NCBI RefSeq assembly: GCF_000143535.2
Contig: NC_037325.1
Span: forward strand, 1,116,001-1,180,000
Length of the DNA: 64,000 nucleotides
Reading direction: 5' to 3'
Source: Botrytis cinerea B05.10
Lineage: Eukaryota; Ascomycota; Leotiomycetes; Helotiales; Sclerotiniaceae
Shown here: in pieces, positions 35,545 through 49,008 of the stretch
Numbering within the stretch: the stretch's first letter is position 1
Layout of the letters: each line of letters begins with the position of its first letter
The notes under the pieces: model-generated
What the model saw: the letters and a program-made list of their open reading frames with translations, nothing else
The model's database searches: none
What the model was told of the DNA's origin: nothing
Made by a program: the position numbers and the translations under genes

Positions 35545-36226
35545 TGCAGGAATCCCTTTCGTGGAGTATGGGGGAATTCGTGATATGATCTTTATGGTAC
35601 GTAATAGAGGCATCATTCGTATATTAAAGGCCTAGAAAGCGTTGGATTGAATTAGGATTTGGGAGTGATATTTTTGTAATACCAAGAAGCACATGTATAC
35701 ATGGAGGTTTGATAGTTGGACAATGCATATGTAATCTCTTGCATACAATAAATGCGTTCGAGAGTTCGATAGATCTCGGCTCAAGCCAAAAGCATGAGCG
35801 ATTGAAACAAGTCAACTGATTCCCCAGCGAGGGCTAATTTTACTGGAGACGAGACGAATTAACCCCTCGCCGAGATTTGAATCCAACTTCAGCTACAGAA
35901 GCTCCACTCACCATCCTGATTTTTATTTGACCACGGAACATTCGCACAGTGCTTGAACAATTCGAAACTCGAGAAGAATTAACAAAAAAGAAAAGTAATG
36001 TCCTCAAGGCGGTCTCGTCGTCTTCATTGAGGTTTCAAGTCAAAGCGGGCCCCCTTGTGATTGGTCATCACGAAGTCCAAACATCTTTCTTAAAACACAC
36101 CTCGCACAGTCTCTCCCTGAGCCACCAAGATCAAAGCACAACTTCAGACTCATTCAAAATGTCGACCCTCGAGATGGTTTCCCTTCATTTTCATTATCGA
36201 ATATCGCCTTACAAATTGCAAGCAAA
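35545..36226. other. Intergenic with uORF
   Basis: Nothing coding except a short upstream frame (36159-36269) that overlaps the next gene's start in a different frame. Confidence 0.45.
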
Positions 36227-36269
36227 ATGCAGCTTCCAAATGGTGTCAATCGCAAATATGCCATCTTAG
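36159..36269 (+). promoter_or_regulatory. Overlapping upstream ORF
   Basis: ATG at 36159 opens a 36-codon frame that ends 43 nt past the main ATG (36227) in another frame. If it is within the mRNA it would reduce initiation at the main start. The transcript start is not known. Confidence 0.35.
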
Positions 36270-37597
36270 CAGGCTTCGCTCTAGGATTGGCCTGGCTTTG
36301 GTTTGCGTTTGACCGTCCTCAAGTTATACCTACACATATCATCTGGAATGCCAACTCGGGCGGCCCGCAAACAAACATACCTGCTTCCACCTTAGACCAA
36401 AAGGATGTATTCGATTTCCCGCACGTCAATTCCGAGGTTATGAGAGCAGTTTGTGCGACACAAACGTGGAACTCGAGCGTCATATTTACATGCGATAGCA
36501 ATCAAGGAGGAGTTGGACATGTGCGAAACTCTATACTTAATTGCGTGCGATACGCTATTGGTGCAGGTGGTAGCTTGGTTATGCCAAATATCAAGCTGAG
36601 GGAGGATATTCAGGAATTAAACATGATGCCAAGTGAGGAAGGGGAGAAATCTCACATGGGCAAACGGCATGGGCTTGGCTGGAAGGGCCTGGATTACATG
36701 TTTGATGCGGATCATTTCAAAAAATCTTTGAAGATGTCATGTCCCGAATTGAATGTTATCGACCATATGGAACAAACTGTTAATGAGAGAAGACGCGGAC
36801 TTCTGCCCGAGAGCTTATTTATCAATCGACCAACAAGTGGATTGGAACATCCAGAGGAATGGCAGGAAAAGTTACATGATTGGATCGAGAAATGGATGTC
36901 ACCAACACCACAATCGATACCAATAGTTGTGGACCTGGAACAATCAAATCTCCAATACCCAACTCATGCCGATGGTCATGTCTTCGCTCATGAGTTTGGA
37001 CAAATAATGAAATTCCGACCAGATGTTCGTCGCCTCGCAACCTCGACTCTACGCGAAATTTCAAACTGGTACGATGTACCACTTAATGTCAGCTCCGCAA
37101 TTGTTACCCCTTCATTCTTAGGCGTACATTTGAAGACTGAGCCGGAGGGGGCTGAGAAGCGACATGTTGCTGCTGCTCCATTTATGCACTACCACGGTCA
37201 AGCCGAAGCATACATTTCACTGGCTAAGTCGATGAAAACGCCACTCATATACGCTGCCTCTGGTGATATTGATTCTACTCACAAATTGGCAGTGGAGGCT
37301 AAAACTCATGGCATTGATGTCACCCACAAAGAGGATCTCCTGAAGAATCACGAGCGAGAAGAGCTATCTCATTTGAGATGGGATCAGAGAGCTTTAATTG
37401 ATTACCTTGTAGTCTTACGGGGAGAATATTTCGCCGGTGTGGGCCATTCAATGTTCTCATGGAATGTAATGTTGAAGAGACATGAGTCCGCACTGTTGAA
37501 GCAAAAGTTGCACGACGAAACTTATGCTGATGATCTGAGTAGTCTCTATGGTGTTAGAGAGAGTTATTTGGACTCGGCAAAGTGTATGTGGGCTTAA
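36227..37597 (+). CDS. O-fucosyltransferase-like type II membrane protein
   Basis: Single exon, 456 aa. A membrane anchor at ~11-28 follows a short basic tail, giving a type II Golgi topology. The lumenal part has GGVGHVRNSILNCVRYAIGA (94-113), like the nucleotide-sugar-binding GGxGNxR motif of fungal O-FucT-like proteins, then FLGVHLKTEPEGAE and a late DQRALIDYLVVLRGEYFAGV...SMFSWN block that corresponds to the conserved C-terminal acceptor/donor region. In this copy the usual Asn of GN.R is His. Such genes are multicopy in Helotiales; substrates are unknown. Whether it belongs to the neighbouring RiPP cluster is open; I lean to no. Confidence 0.72.
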   Translation: MQLPNGVNRKYAILAGFALGLAWLWFAFDRPQVIPTHIIWNANSGGPQTNIPASTLDQKDVFDFPHVNSEVMRAVCATQTWNSSVIFTCDSNQGGVGHVRNSILNCVRYAIGAGGSLVMPNIKLREDIQELNMMPSEEGEKSHMGKRHGLGWKGLDYMFDADHFKKSLKMSCPELNVIDHMEQTVNERRRGLLPESLFINRPTSGLEHPEEWQEKLHDWIEKWMSPTPQSIPIVVDLEQSNLQYPTHADGHVFAHEFGQIMKFRPDVRRLATSTLREISNWYDVPLNVSSAIVTPSFLGVHLKTEPEGAEKRHVAAAPFMHYHGQAEAYISLAKSMKTPLIYAASGDIDSTHKLAVEAKTHGIDVTHKEDLLKNHEREELSHLRWDQRALIDYLVVLRGEYFAGVGHSMFSWNVMLKRHESALLKQKLHDETYADDLSSLYGVRESYLDSAKCMWA

Positions 37598-38193
37598 TTT
37601 TATTTGAATGATTTGCGTTGGAGTACAGGATGTTTTGGAATATATTGCTTGGATAAGCAATGGGGTATATATACAGAGCTTGCTGGGCTAGCTACTGTTG
37701 TAGGTTGAGACAGAATTTAATACATTATCACATTTATTTCTACAAGTTACGTATCTTCTACGTACTTCAGGTTTCCATCATCAACATCATCGCATTTTCC
37801 GAACGCAGGTTCCATTCTATTGTTCAAGAAATATTATATGTTCGATGCAGTTCGATTTTACCCCACAATTGTACTAAATTGCTGCTCCTGTGTGTGGAAT
37901 TACACACTAGCGGACAAGCCCTCTAGCTCCTCCCTCTAGCTCCTGCCTCTACACGTCATTATCTTAAAAGATCTTCTCAATGAAAGCTTAAATACTTGCT
38001 TCATAGATGGACGAGCAGTGTTTGCTCATCGCACTGATGACTTTACGATGTCATTCCTCGATTGGAAGAGCCATTGTTTATATTGGTACAAAAGGTTCCT
38101 TGCAGGTATTTTCAACCAAATCGAGTGAAAGATTTGATGAGAAAACTTGTGATTCATTGTCTATGTTTAATATCCTATGATTACTAGAGTAAA
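37598..38193. other. Intergenic
   Basis: AT-rich promoter region, nothing recognised. Confidence 0.45.
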
Positions 38194-39570
38194 ATGAAGC
38201 TTTCCACAATTCTCACAGCCGCAAGCCTCCTGCAGTGTGGAACTGCACAAAGCATTTCTAATTCCGGAGACACTACACTGAATGGAACATTTGGTTATGC
38301 AGGATCTCATACCCTGCGATACGACACAGGTAGCTATGGACCGTCAGTAGAAGAATACCATTACTTCTACGATCAATGGCCCATTGGATTGGCGATCTCC
38401 AAAACTGGCCGAGTCTTCACATGCTACACACGTGGCACTTACGCCTACACACTCGGAGAAGTAGTTAATCAAACTGTGGAAGCTGCATATCCTTCCCTGC
38501 AGTTAAATACTCCTCCAGGAGGTCTCTACAGCGAGTCACATGGCATACAATTTGGATCTTCGCTTCAGGACTATTTTATTTCAGTTCAAGCACTTTTTAT
38601 AACGCCCGATGACACGCTATGGGTTCTAGATACTGGGCGTCCGACAATCAACGAAAGTCAAGCTCCCAGTATGCCATATGCTGTTTCTGGAGGTCCGAAA
38701 CTAGTCGCAATTAATCTATCTAATAACTCTGTAACCCGCACATACACGTTTCCATCCAATGTTCATTACCCGGACTCTTATCTTAACGATGTGAGATTTG
38801 ATCAACGCAACAACATCACGGAGTCGGGGGGTGGGGTTGCGTATTTAGTTGATTCTAGTAATGAGGGAAGAAATGGGTTTATAATATTGGATTTGTGGAC
38901 TGGAGAGAGTTGGAGGATGTTGAATCAACATAGGAGTGTTTTGAGGGTGCAAGAGGATGTACCGAGTTATAATGGATTGCCGTTCTACCTGAGAGAAACA
39001 GGGACGGGAGTGGGGTTTCAGCAGGAGGGATTGGACGGGTTGGAGTTGGGGTTGTGGGGTGATGTATGAATATTCTCTGTTTATTTTCTGCTTTACTGTA
39101 TCATCATGACGGGAATAATTACTTACGAACTACAGGTCCTCTACTATTCCCCTCTGACATCTAACACGCTCTACAGTGTTCCCACTTCCTACCTCCTTAG
39201 TAATCCGTCCACCTCCCCTATCGCATCCAAACTCGCAATGGACAACGTCCACAACCTCGGCCAGCGTGGTGGCAATGCCAATGGCTTCGCATCCGATTCT
39301 CTAGGCAATATATACATGCTCATGCCCTCCTCAAACGCAATCTACATCTGGAACAGCACAATATCGCAAGCAGTGCCATTTGTAAGAGATCCGCGGATTA
39401 TCTGGCCTGATAGCGCGAATGTTGGGTTCGATGGTTACATCTATTGGAACGTCAATCAGTTGCCGTATCAGCCGAATTGGAATGAAGGGGTTGATAGGAG
39501 GGTTAAGCCGGGGGTCATGATGAGGTGTAAATTGCCTATCGGGGCGGGCAAGAATATGAATCTAGGATAG
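38194..39570 (+). CDS. Secreted yellow/MRJP-family protein
   Basis: Exons 38194-39063 and 39136-39570, 434 aa, in phase. The signal peptide MKLSTILTAASLLQCGTAQS is followed by a beta-propeller typical of the major royal jelly protein/yellow family: EEYHYFYDQWPIGLAISKTG, DDTLWVLDTG, YLNDVRFD, AYLVDSSNEG, IILDLWTGESWR, then after the intron LGLWGDVLYYSPLTSNTLYS, GNANGFASDSLGNIYML and GYIYWNVNQLPYQPNW. Several N-glycosylation sites are visible. Fungal members are secreted, function largely unknown; some bacterial and fungal relatives are lactonase-like propellers. It lies 2.6 kb past the MFS gene, so a cluster role is possible but unsupported. Confidence 0.87.
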
Positions 39571-41492
39571 GAGAAGTGTAATGGTGAGATTTGTGATGTT
39601 GACTTTCATCGCGCTAATGCATGGCCAATTTGTTTGCTTTTATGAAAGATTTAAATAGCTCATAAAGCCAAGGGGGTGCTACCTGGCTGAAGAATAAACA
39701 CAGGTAGGCCTTTCGGCACATGGCCAACAGACAACCTTTAGCCAATGAAGTGAAGAAGGAGAGAGCTGACATGGAACAAAAAAAGCTAATCCAATCACCG
39801 ATACTGGGATATGCATACACTCCGTCGATATGAATGGTACCATAGGTTTCTCAATCCTGTATACATAATTATTGTTTATTCCTGACTCCCTGAATCCTCG
39901 TCTCTAGACTTACCGTGTCATCTTTTCAGATGTGCAACAGAGTTGGACAGAATCAAAGCTGAATATACTCCCTTGTTAACTGCAGGGTATCATCTGTGAT
40001 AGCGGAGGTGTCATGTATGCTTCAGTAGTTGGTCTGGAAAGCAAGGGGTCCACCAAGGATTTAATCTGCAGCAGGGTACCGGTATGATTGGCGTCAACAG
40101 CCACTTCCATATTTGGAAAGCTGGCTCTTGTTGAACCCTCAAAAGGACGATTACATGCTGAGAGTGGTTAAGGCCATTGCCATCACACTTTAGTTCCCGA
40201 GAGGAGATATCCATCTGAAATTCTCACAACTCTTTAATTCATGTTTCCCTGCTAGATTGGTCCGTATTAATTTAGTCAGCTACCGGCATCAGTTGCGATT
40301 GGTCACGCTTTTAATGTATCTGGCAGATCTAGTCAAAGCTCTAGACTACTTCTGGCTTAGTGGCTTTCGGGGGTAGCTCCAATTTTCTTGCTTTGGTTCT
40401 TTACTTCAACCCTTTACACCCAAATGACTCGGGTTTTAAGTAGAAATTTCTACAACTCACATGAAGTCATTTGAGAAAGAAACTTTGGTACGAGGGATTA
40501 TCCAGTTTGTATCAATTTCATTGCGCATTCGGAAAGCTCCATATTGCAGCACATGCTTAAACTAGGAGTACGTGAAGATGACTTCTCATTGATACAATAT
40601 ACGAGGTGCCAATGTCAAAGTTTCGAGTTCCTGAAATTCTTCATTGTAACGCAACAGATTAGCCTTGCAGATGGGTGGCTGGCTGAAGGCTGATCGCGAC
40701 AATGTGCTAATTTACCCGATACCCACGCTGCTACCTTGCGTTGCATGTTTTCAATGATCTACTTGATCATTCTATTTGATCTGACTAAGTTACCATAACC
40801 TCTGGTCATACGATGGGCTGGCTCTCTTGCTCAGCCTTGCAACTCTATTCCAAGTGCTGTTTATTTTACCCGCCATGCCAGATTTTGTCGTCGAGGACAT
40901 TAAATTACTACCGTGAGGTCTTCCCTGTACCATTCGAATCTCTCGGCATGGAGCTCTATTGCTAAGAATGACTCGAGCTCGCCGAATAACGAAATGTCAC
41001 ACTTTCTTCTGGAGTCATGATCCCTACTTTCCATACAGCTCGCGATTTCGAGAATGATTTGCTTTTTGAAATGCCGGGTTGCAAAATAATGTTGTCTCGC
41101 AAATTTCATCGACATTCGGGGTTTCCGAGGGTGATAGGCGCAGTATAGTCGGATAAGTTGATGCCATCTCCTACATATAGTACTGTCTTTGTGGCCTCAT
41201 CGCTCCAATTTCAATTCTCTCTTTTGACTACTGTCTCAACGCCATTACTCTTTCTTTATAACGTGGAATGCAAACACCATAGTTTTTCACACGTGTAAGA
41301 CTTGTTCGATTAGAGGCGCCACCTTACTTCGCATGAGGACGTTGGATTTTTAAGATTTTTATTGATCTACAAACTTCAGTTTACGACAGTTTAAGACTTT
41401 CTTCAACCTCAGCACAAACATTTGGTTAGAACTTAAATCAACGGCAAGAAGCTTCAAATTGGTCTACTTTCTGGACAACGCAACCATCCAGC
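39571..41492. other. Intergenic 1.9 kb
   Basis: No gene, RNA or clear repeat recognised. Short open frames on both strands look like chance. Confidence 0.4.
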
Positions 41493-44400
41493 ATGGCTCC
41501 ATCAGCAATACACAATGGGGCGCTTTCACCCCCTAAAATTCGCCAATCATCCAATGGAAATCACTTTTCAAAGCTTAATGGCTTTAGTGACTTCATGCCA
41601 TCACCAAGCTTCGACCAACGCAGCATGAACGGAAGCGATTCCTTCCCTACACCTTTACTCCAAGACACAGCTCAAAAGACCATCAAAATGTACCGGTCTG
41701 AGCTCGGACAAAGCTCTGATAAATTTCTCCAGAGCTGCAAATCTGTAGAAAGTTTTTTTGACTTTGTTGCTACCATAAGATTGTCGCAGATGCCACATCC
41801 TGGCAGTCGTTGGGACAAGATATTAAAATGGGCAGAATTCTTTACAGGTCAAGTATCTACGTACAGTGAGGAGATCTCCGCGTTCACCACACAAAGTGAA
41901 CAGGCAACAAGCATCATTTATGCAAGCTGCAAAACACTATTGGAGGTTTGTCTCAAAAAATTCCAAACTCAAATTGCAAAGCATTAACTTTTTACTTAAT
42001 CTTACAGATGGGCCCGAAATTTGTTTCTGGCCTCGAGAAAATATTTGGCGTACTCTACAATTGCAGTATCACACTTGGCTTCCTTGTCCGTCATCATAAA
42101 CTTCTACACACAATTGAAGAGTTACAAACTGTTTTGGTGGCTTGTTACGCAGATCTATTGAAACTCTTGACTGGCGTTACAATATATTACACGAGAAGAC
42201 AACACGGTAGGCTCTCTTGAAATATGCAAAGCTATGATAGAGCTGATCGATAGAGTAGATTTGAATTTTAACATTCGTACCTTCGACGAATTGTTTGGCA
42301 AAAGCATTGACGACTTCTTCTTGCACAGTGATCTTTTTGTGGATAAAATCTGGTCAACAAGACTTGAGCGTCTAGCCGAGCCTGGAGGTAAGTCAGGAAT
42401 ATCAGAAAGCTTGAATTTGTTTCTCAATTACTAACTATTATCTGATAGATGATTCAGTGGAAGCTGTGAGAAATTTTCTAACCCCGCATGATCGAGTCAC
42501 GAGAGTCCTTGCGACTAATCGCCGTGCTCATGGGGCCAGAGCCGATTTTACATGCGAGTGGTTTGATAGACCTTTGAGAGAGTTTGTACGGAGCGGAAAG
42601 AATATTTTCATAGTAACTGGATCCGCTGGTTCAGGAAAGTCTGTTCTTTCCGAATGGGCTGTTGAAAGACTCCAAGATTTTAAAGGTCGCCGAGCGACAG
42701 AAGTGATTCGCTATACCATTGGTTTGTATTTGATTTCCTTTTTGTGATAAAATCTAACACCTTTCAGATGGAACATTGAAAACGGAGTTGTCAACTCTTA
42801 GCATCGTCAAGGGACTCTTGCTAAAAATGCTCCAGCTCAGTGCTGGTGATAAAGCTTTGTACAAGGAATTACTTCATGCATATAAATTGCATATACAAGG
42901 GAATCCAAGCACCAAAGTTGAGGACTCATTGTGGGCCGCTTTAGGCCAGAGTCTTCGAACCGGCCGGGACCAGACTATTGTCATTGATGGATTTGATCAA
43001 GTCTATGGCGGCGAGAGTAACGGATTGGTCTTACTTGAGAGATTGCGCACTGTTGTTTCCAAACACCAGAACACAAAATGCATTATCTTCTCTCGACCAC
43101 TCACCAAGCCAATCCCCGGGGACTGTTCTCACTTCTCAATTGGCATTCAACATACCATTCAAGATGTTCAGTACTTTATTGAATCGCAACTGTCATCGAC
43201 AATGAATCTGAGCCAAAAGGGCATTTCTTTGGTAACATCAAAGCTTGCGCATGCTGCCAATGGTTCATTTGTATGGTCCCAAAATGCAATTGATATTCTC
43301 AAAAGAGAACAGACACCAGAATCCACAATCCAACGTCTGGATACCCTCCCAAAAGACTTGGGTCAGCTGCTCGATATCACCATTTCCTCGATTGACCTGA
43401 AGGCGAGAGACACAAAGTCTATACTTGCTTGGCTCTTGGCAAGCGAGCGCCCTTTGCTCATAAGTGAAGTCAAGCAACTGTTGGAGATTGACACCGCGTC
43501 TTGTCAGAATATTCCAAGAACAACCCGTGTTGAAGATGATATTGTCAACTCCGTTGGACCATTGGTCAAATTGGATGATGGCTTTGTCCGATTCTCTCAT
43601 GATCTTGTGAAGCAAAATATTACCCAGAGATCGATGTCGGTTGTTGATTTCAAGAACACGGGCGCCTTTCCCTTCCATGTAAAAGAGGCCCATTACGACT
43701 TAGCGTTGAGATCGCTAGCTTACATAAAAGCCTCCATTGCTAGAAGCTCGGCTCACTTAAGCCTTGTTACCATGACAGAAGAGGAGTTGAATGAATTGTT
43801 TAAAACATACGAATTCAGTCAATACGCTTCTAGGTATTGGATAATGCACTTCAATGCATCCCCAATGAATGAGGGGCCCCAGCAAAAGCTCACTCCTGGG
43901 TTCAAAGCCTGCTTTGCCGACTCTGTCTCCCTGGCATTAATTGAAGGAGCTTGCTGGGAATATCAATTTTCACTTCAAGACGTGTTGAATAAATTGCAGT
44001 TGGCTCTTTCTATACGTAGATCTGTGCATGGTGAGACTTCAGAGTCTGTACTCCAGACTATACTCAACATTGCGCGATTAGGGCAAATCAATGTTTCATC
44101 AAATGTCGAATATTACTACGATGCATGGAAGCTTGCAGAAGCCCTTCGTATCTCATCAATAGCCTTTAAATGTGCCCAAAAGTACGTTGAAAGCACATCC
44201 TCAATTACTGTTACAAAGAAGACCGAGTTTGTCGTACGCAAGATTGAACTTCTTGAGTACATTGTCAAGGTGCAAAGATCCACCGATTCAGTCAGCCAAG
44301 AAACCATAACATTTGCCGAGACTCTAGTTCAAATTTATGTCACTATCGGCGAAACCACCAAGGTTATTGAGTGGCAAAAGTATACTTACGAATTGAACGT

Positions 44401-47400
44401 AATGGTTCATGGAGAGTCAGCTTCACAGACTGTTAAATCATGGGAGACATTTTCAAGGAGCTCAACTGAGATTACTAAGATGGAGCAAAGTACCAGTAGT
44501 CTACAGCAAGAGTACGAAGTCAGTATCCGAAGATTGAGTGCTTCTGATTTGAAGCGTCTTGAACTCTCATGGGCTATGATTGAAAAGTTTGAGAAGGAGA
44601 AGAACACTGTCAAGACTGAGGAGATACTGATCAGTTTATGGCAAAGTTTGACAAATTTAACACATACTTATGATATCTCTATCCAAGAGAAGAAAATTGA
44701 AGTTGCCCTCCGCTACGTTGAGTTTTTGAAAAGAGAACAAAGAATAGCTGAAGCAGAGAGTATACTTCGAAGCATCCACATTGATCTCGAATATGGCGAC
44801 ATTCAATCTACTACCTTGATCAAGCATACGAAGTCTGTTGCTGAACAGTTGCAAAGCATTGGGTCAATAGTAGCAGCTCGTCTCGTGTTTGGTAGTCTAT
44901 GGGAATACTACGTCAGAAGTGGCAAACAAGGATCTACAGAGGCTGAATCTGTCTCCAAAAGCTTAACTCAGATTACCGAGACAAAGACAGAAGAAACCAC
45001 ATGGGATGTCACAACGGTTCGCGAAGTATTTGAAAGAACTCTCGTCAGTAAAAGTACCAAAACTATTGATACTACGACTATAAGCCAAGCTACATCGTTA
45101 TGCGCTACTTACTACTCAGAACAACGATGGTCTGAGATATCCCAGGTGGCAAATTCAATTTTGCTTCGGCTTTGGCCATCATTCTTAGGCAACAATGTCA
45201 ACGTACCTCTGCCAGCCAATTTCACTGCAGAAATCTTGGAGCTCCTCAATCGACTATCTTTCGCACAATTAAAGCTACGCCAGCTAGAATTAGCAGAGGT
45301 TACCTACCGAAAGATATTCTACGCTGTTGTGGCCACTCCAGGAACCCCGGATGAGCTCCTAGAATCTACATCTAAGACATTGATCGATTTCTACGAGTCG
45401 CATTCTATGACTGCAAAACTCATCATTGTTTACCGTGATCTTCACCATGAGATCGAAAAGAGACATGGTAAGACACATACATGGACAATCAAGACTTTGT
45501 ACTTGTTGGGCGATTTAAGCATGCAAATCTACAACATCGCAGAAGCTGAGAGTGCCTATCGCACCATTCATGTCAACCTGGGCAAAGGAAATCTGGAAGT
45601 GTGCCACAAAGATGCGCTTCGCGCGGCTTCGGCTCTATGTGTTATCTATGAACAGCAACGTCAGTATGTGCCTGCTCAAAAGATTTGTGGCTCTCTCTGG
45701 CAGATGCTACTGAAGCATGGAAAAGAATATGATATCAAGACAGATTTTGCCGAAGATCTGCATCAACGATACGTCCGTGTTACTAGACAAGCATCTGAAA
45801 CACATCACAGCTTGTTACGTCAGCTCGCTGTTGACTTCCGTAGAGTATGTGTGACTTTGTACGGTGTTCATAACGAGATCACAATCAAAGCCACACTTCA
45901 ACTCGCTGAGCTTTATGAGGATAGTGAGCAGCATCGCGAAGAGGCCATATCTTTGTATGAGGAAGCAGATATCAAATTTCATGAAGCTCCAAAGGGACAG
46001 ATCACTGCGGTCACTTCAGCAGCTGTACTTGCTTCAAAGAATCGTCTACCTCATCTATACTCCATTTCCAAGCTCTCCGCGTCGACAAAAGCCATTGTTT
46101 TGAACAAGCAAGAGTTCAACAAGTTTCGTACGGAGAAGGGATACGTTTATCGTGATACTCTTCTCTGGCTTGGACACTTAACCAAAGCGTTGTCTAAACA
46201 AGATAAGCCAGAAGCTATTTTGGAGGCCCAGCAAACTCTTGAAGTATCAATCCTCGAAGTTCTCAAGACCGAGAAGAATTCCCAGATTTTAACAGACTCA
46301 GCAGTAAAATTTGCAACGATTTACAAAAATGCAAGATTGGAATCCGAAGCAGTGAGATTGGTAAAGCAATTGCGCTCACAGGCAATCTTTGCTCATTCTA
46401 ATCTGAAGCTTGACCCCAATTTCAAGATGGAGAGCTATACCTGGGTTTTCCTGGTTGCTTTCGAGTCAACTATCACTGGAAGAAAGGAACTCTACTCATC
46501 AATCATGGCCGATTTGTTCATGGAAGTCTTTTTATACCAAATGTATCAACGCTCGATCACTCAGAAGATGTTCTTTACGACTGTTCTCTCATATGCTTCC
46601 AGGCTCCTTGAATTCTTGATGGATGTCGAAGATGATGCTGGACTCGAGATTGCCAATAAATCTATCCTAGAATACTTTGCAACTAACTTGGATGTCAAAA
46701 AGAACTTGAATAGCGATACTCTCCGCGAATTCTTGCACATCGTCCTTATGAACCTCAATGAAGGCGAAGCTGAAATCTCTATCTTGAGAGCAGGTCTGGA
46801 TGCGACAAGTGTCCATATGAGCAAAGGCAAATTTTCAGAGGGGCAAGAGCTTGCTGAATACGTCGATCGCTTTCAGAAGTTCTATGGGGGATATGATACT
46901 CTTCCTAAAATAGATATGGGTCTACGTCTAGCGCAAGTGCTGGTTGGCAACAGAGCTAAGCATATCAGTGATGCTCATCTTCGCGCTTCTTCGGTTGCTT
47001 TGTCAGGATCAATAATGAAACAGATTATCCAGCGATTCCGCACCGACAAACTTCAGATCGTGGATTTGCCAATTGAACAGTTAAATAGTGTGTGTGGCTT
47101 GCTTGGAGAAATTCAAGACCTAGAAACTCTTGAGGTAAGTATACTTCCACCCCTCTCCCTCATTTTGTGTCAATTCTAACAATTAAACACAGTGGCTCCT
47201 TACTCAATTATGGAACTCCCGTCATTCGCAACTCTCTTGGTCTTCTTCCACAATCGTGCATATTGGCCGACTCCTCGTCGAAACTCAATTCTCCAGTGGT
47301 CATCAAGACCAAGCCACCCATCTCCTCGAAGACATGTGCTACAACATCCGTCGTGTATGGGGTCCACTCGATTCCACCACTCTCGAGATGCAGAACCTGC

Positions 47401-47879
47401 TCTCTGCATTCTATACCGCCTCTCCACATCCAGATCTCAGAAAAGCAATGCGTATTCATGAAGACATACTTCGCAGTACCGTCTCCGATGCTGGCGATGA
47501 GTTACCCAGCGATCAAGTATGCGTTATTGCCATTGCTCAACTGGAGCTGCTGAAGAGAGCTTATTGGAGAAGCGGGACTTGGGATAAAGATGTCAGTGTG
47601 TACGTCGACCTTTGGAGACAGATAGAACAAGAATTTGAGAGCGAAAATACGTGGAAAGGGGCAGTGAAGGTTCTTCAGGATGTCGATAAGTGGAGTGTTA
47701 AGAAGGGGGAAAAGGGCGAGAAAGATGATGATTTGGGTGTTTGGAAGAGACCCGTAAATTTTGAATTTATGACGATGGAGGTGGGGAGTAGACAACATTC
47801 GAATATGTTGAGAAAGGTTAGTAGTAGAATTTGGGGGTTCTCGGGTCATAGTCATAACCATGAGAGGGAGAGGGAATAG
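41493..47879 (+). CDS. STAND (NLR-like) protein: helical N-domain, NACHT, TPR-like repeats
   Basis: Exons 41493-41945, 42008-42206, 42241-42387, 42449-42721, 42768-47134, 47193-47879; about 2041 aa. An N-terminal helical domain of fungal STAND type (SQMPHPGSRWDKILKWAEFF; SGLEKIFGVLYNCSITLGFL) is followed by a NACHT ATPase: Walker A GSAGSGKS at 324-331, Walker B TIVIDGFDQ around Asp431, FSRPL sensor region. A winged-helix part (SILAWLLASERPLLISEVKQ) and FVRFSHDLV follow, then ~1400 residues of TPR-like helical repeats, e.g. AEVTYRKIFYAVV and AESAYRTIHVNL. Such proteins act in fungal self/non-self recognition and cell death. The 42206-42240 junction is problematic: either a 34-nt intron or a one-base frameshift. 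Confidence 0.85.
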
Positions 47880-49008
47880 AGGAGTGTTTGACTCGAAGCT
47901 GGTGGAGATGGAGAGATAGTGCTGAGGAAATTGCAAGGAGAAGAGTCGAGTGGGTGTCTTCATTCATTATTTAGTTTCTTTGGCTGTTTCTTTGGCTTGT
48001 GTGTATAACAGGTTTCTTTTTGAGTCTAGTTCTTTCGGGGGGCCTTAATACATGGTTTTTCTTTAGGATTATTAAACATTACTACAATTTTCTTGGCGTT
48101 CATCTCATCATTCTATTACTTTTTGCTGCATGATTCGTCTAATATACCTGGATATGTTTCCACAAGCTGCTGGCTCCTGCAGTGTTTCACGCCACCTTGA
48201 GCTTTTTGGAGCCACTGCTTCAATTGGCGGGGCCACAATTGCTTAGCTTTCAACGTCCATCACCAAACCACCTATATCCTTATTTTAATGAAAAGAAACA
48301 CGCTCAAATTACAGACAAGCACGTTTGAGTAAAATACGAGGATTTTCCCGATACTCCTCAATTATTATGGAAACTCTCTTGGCCGATGTTACAGATTAAA
48401 TCAAATAAACACGTCTGAGATAAAGCATATTTCCATCGGATCTTCTTCCCAGCTACAACAGGGGTGCATTACTTTCTCTCCTACCAGTAGCGAGGATCAG
48501 ATATTAAAGTTCCCACTCAACCCACCTTTAAAGAATTGGCAAAACCATTGACATCTTCAGTGACCCATTACCCAGGGGTTCCCAGGCCCGATTTCAGCAA
48601 GTGTCCATCGCGGAGTGACATCTCCCGTGTGGGGTCCCCAGAAATTACTTTCTTAATAGCCGGCCCGAGCCTCCGATTATCCCCTGCGTATCCTTTTCGG
48701 ATCTTGAATTTCTCCGCTGACCAATCTTGTCGTGCGAGTTCCTGATCAGCTGGAATTCTTCACGGTGATATAGCAAGGATTCGCAGGGTATAAGGATGTT
48801 TCGGAATGCTTCAATCTATTCGGATGCTACCCGTCATGGATCATTTCGGCATTGTGGGAGATGTTTCCCTTAGTTTCTCGTGGTGGATTTTTGGTATATA
48901 GATAGATGATTGTCCTGAAGTACCCATTTTCTTCTGAGCATCCATCTTGCAAATTTTTTGGCTTTGTAACTCAAGTCTGTGTGATTTTGAGAAAAGACCT
49001 AATTAATC
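47880..49008. other. Intergenic
   Basis: 3' region of the STAND gene and promoter of the endoglucanase. Nothing else recognised. Confidence 0.45.

Noticed and set aside
35830..35900. Possible tRNA B-box (GGATTCAAATC on the minus strand)
   Set aside because: No A-box or cloverleaf could be drawn around it.
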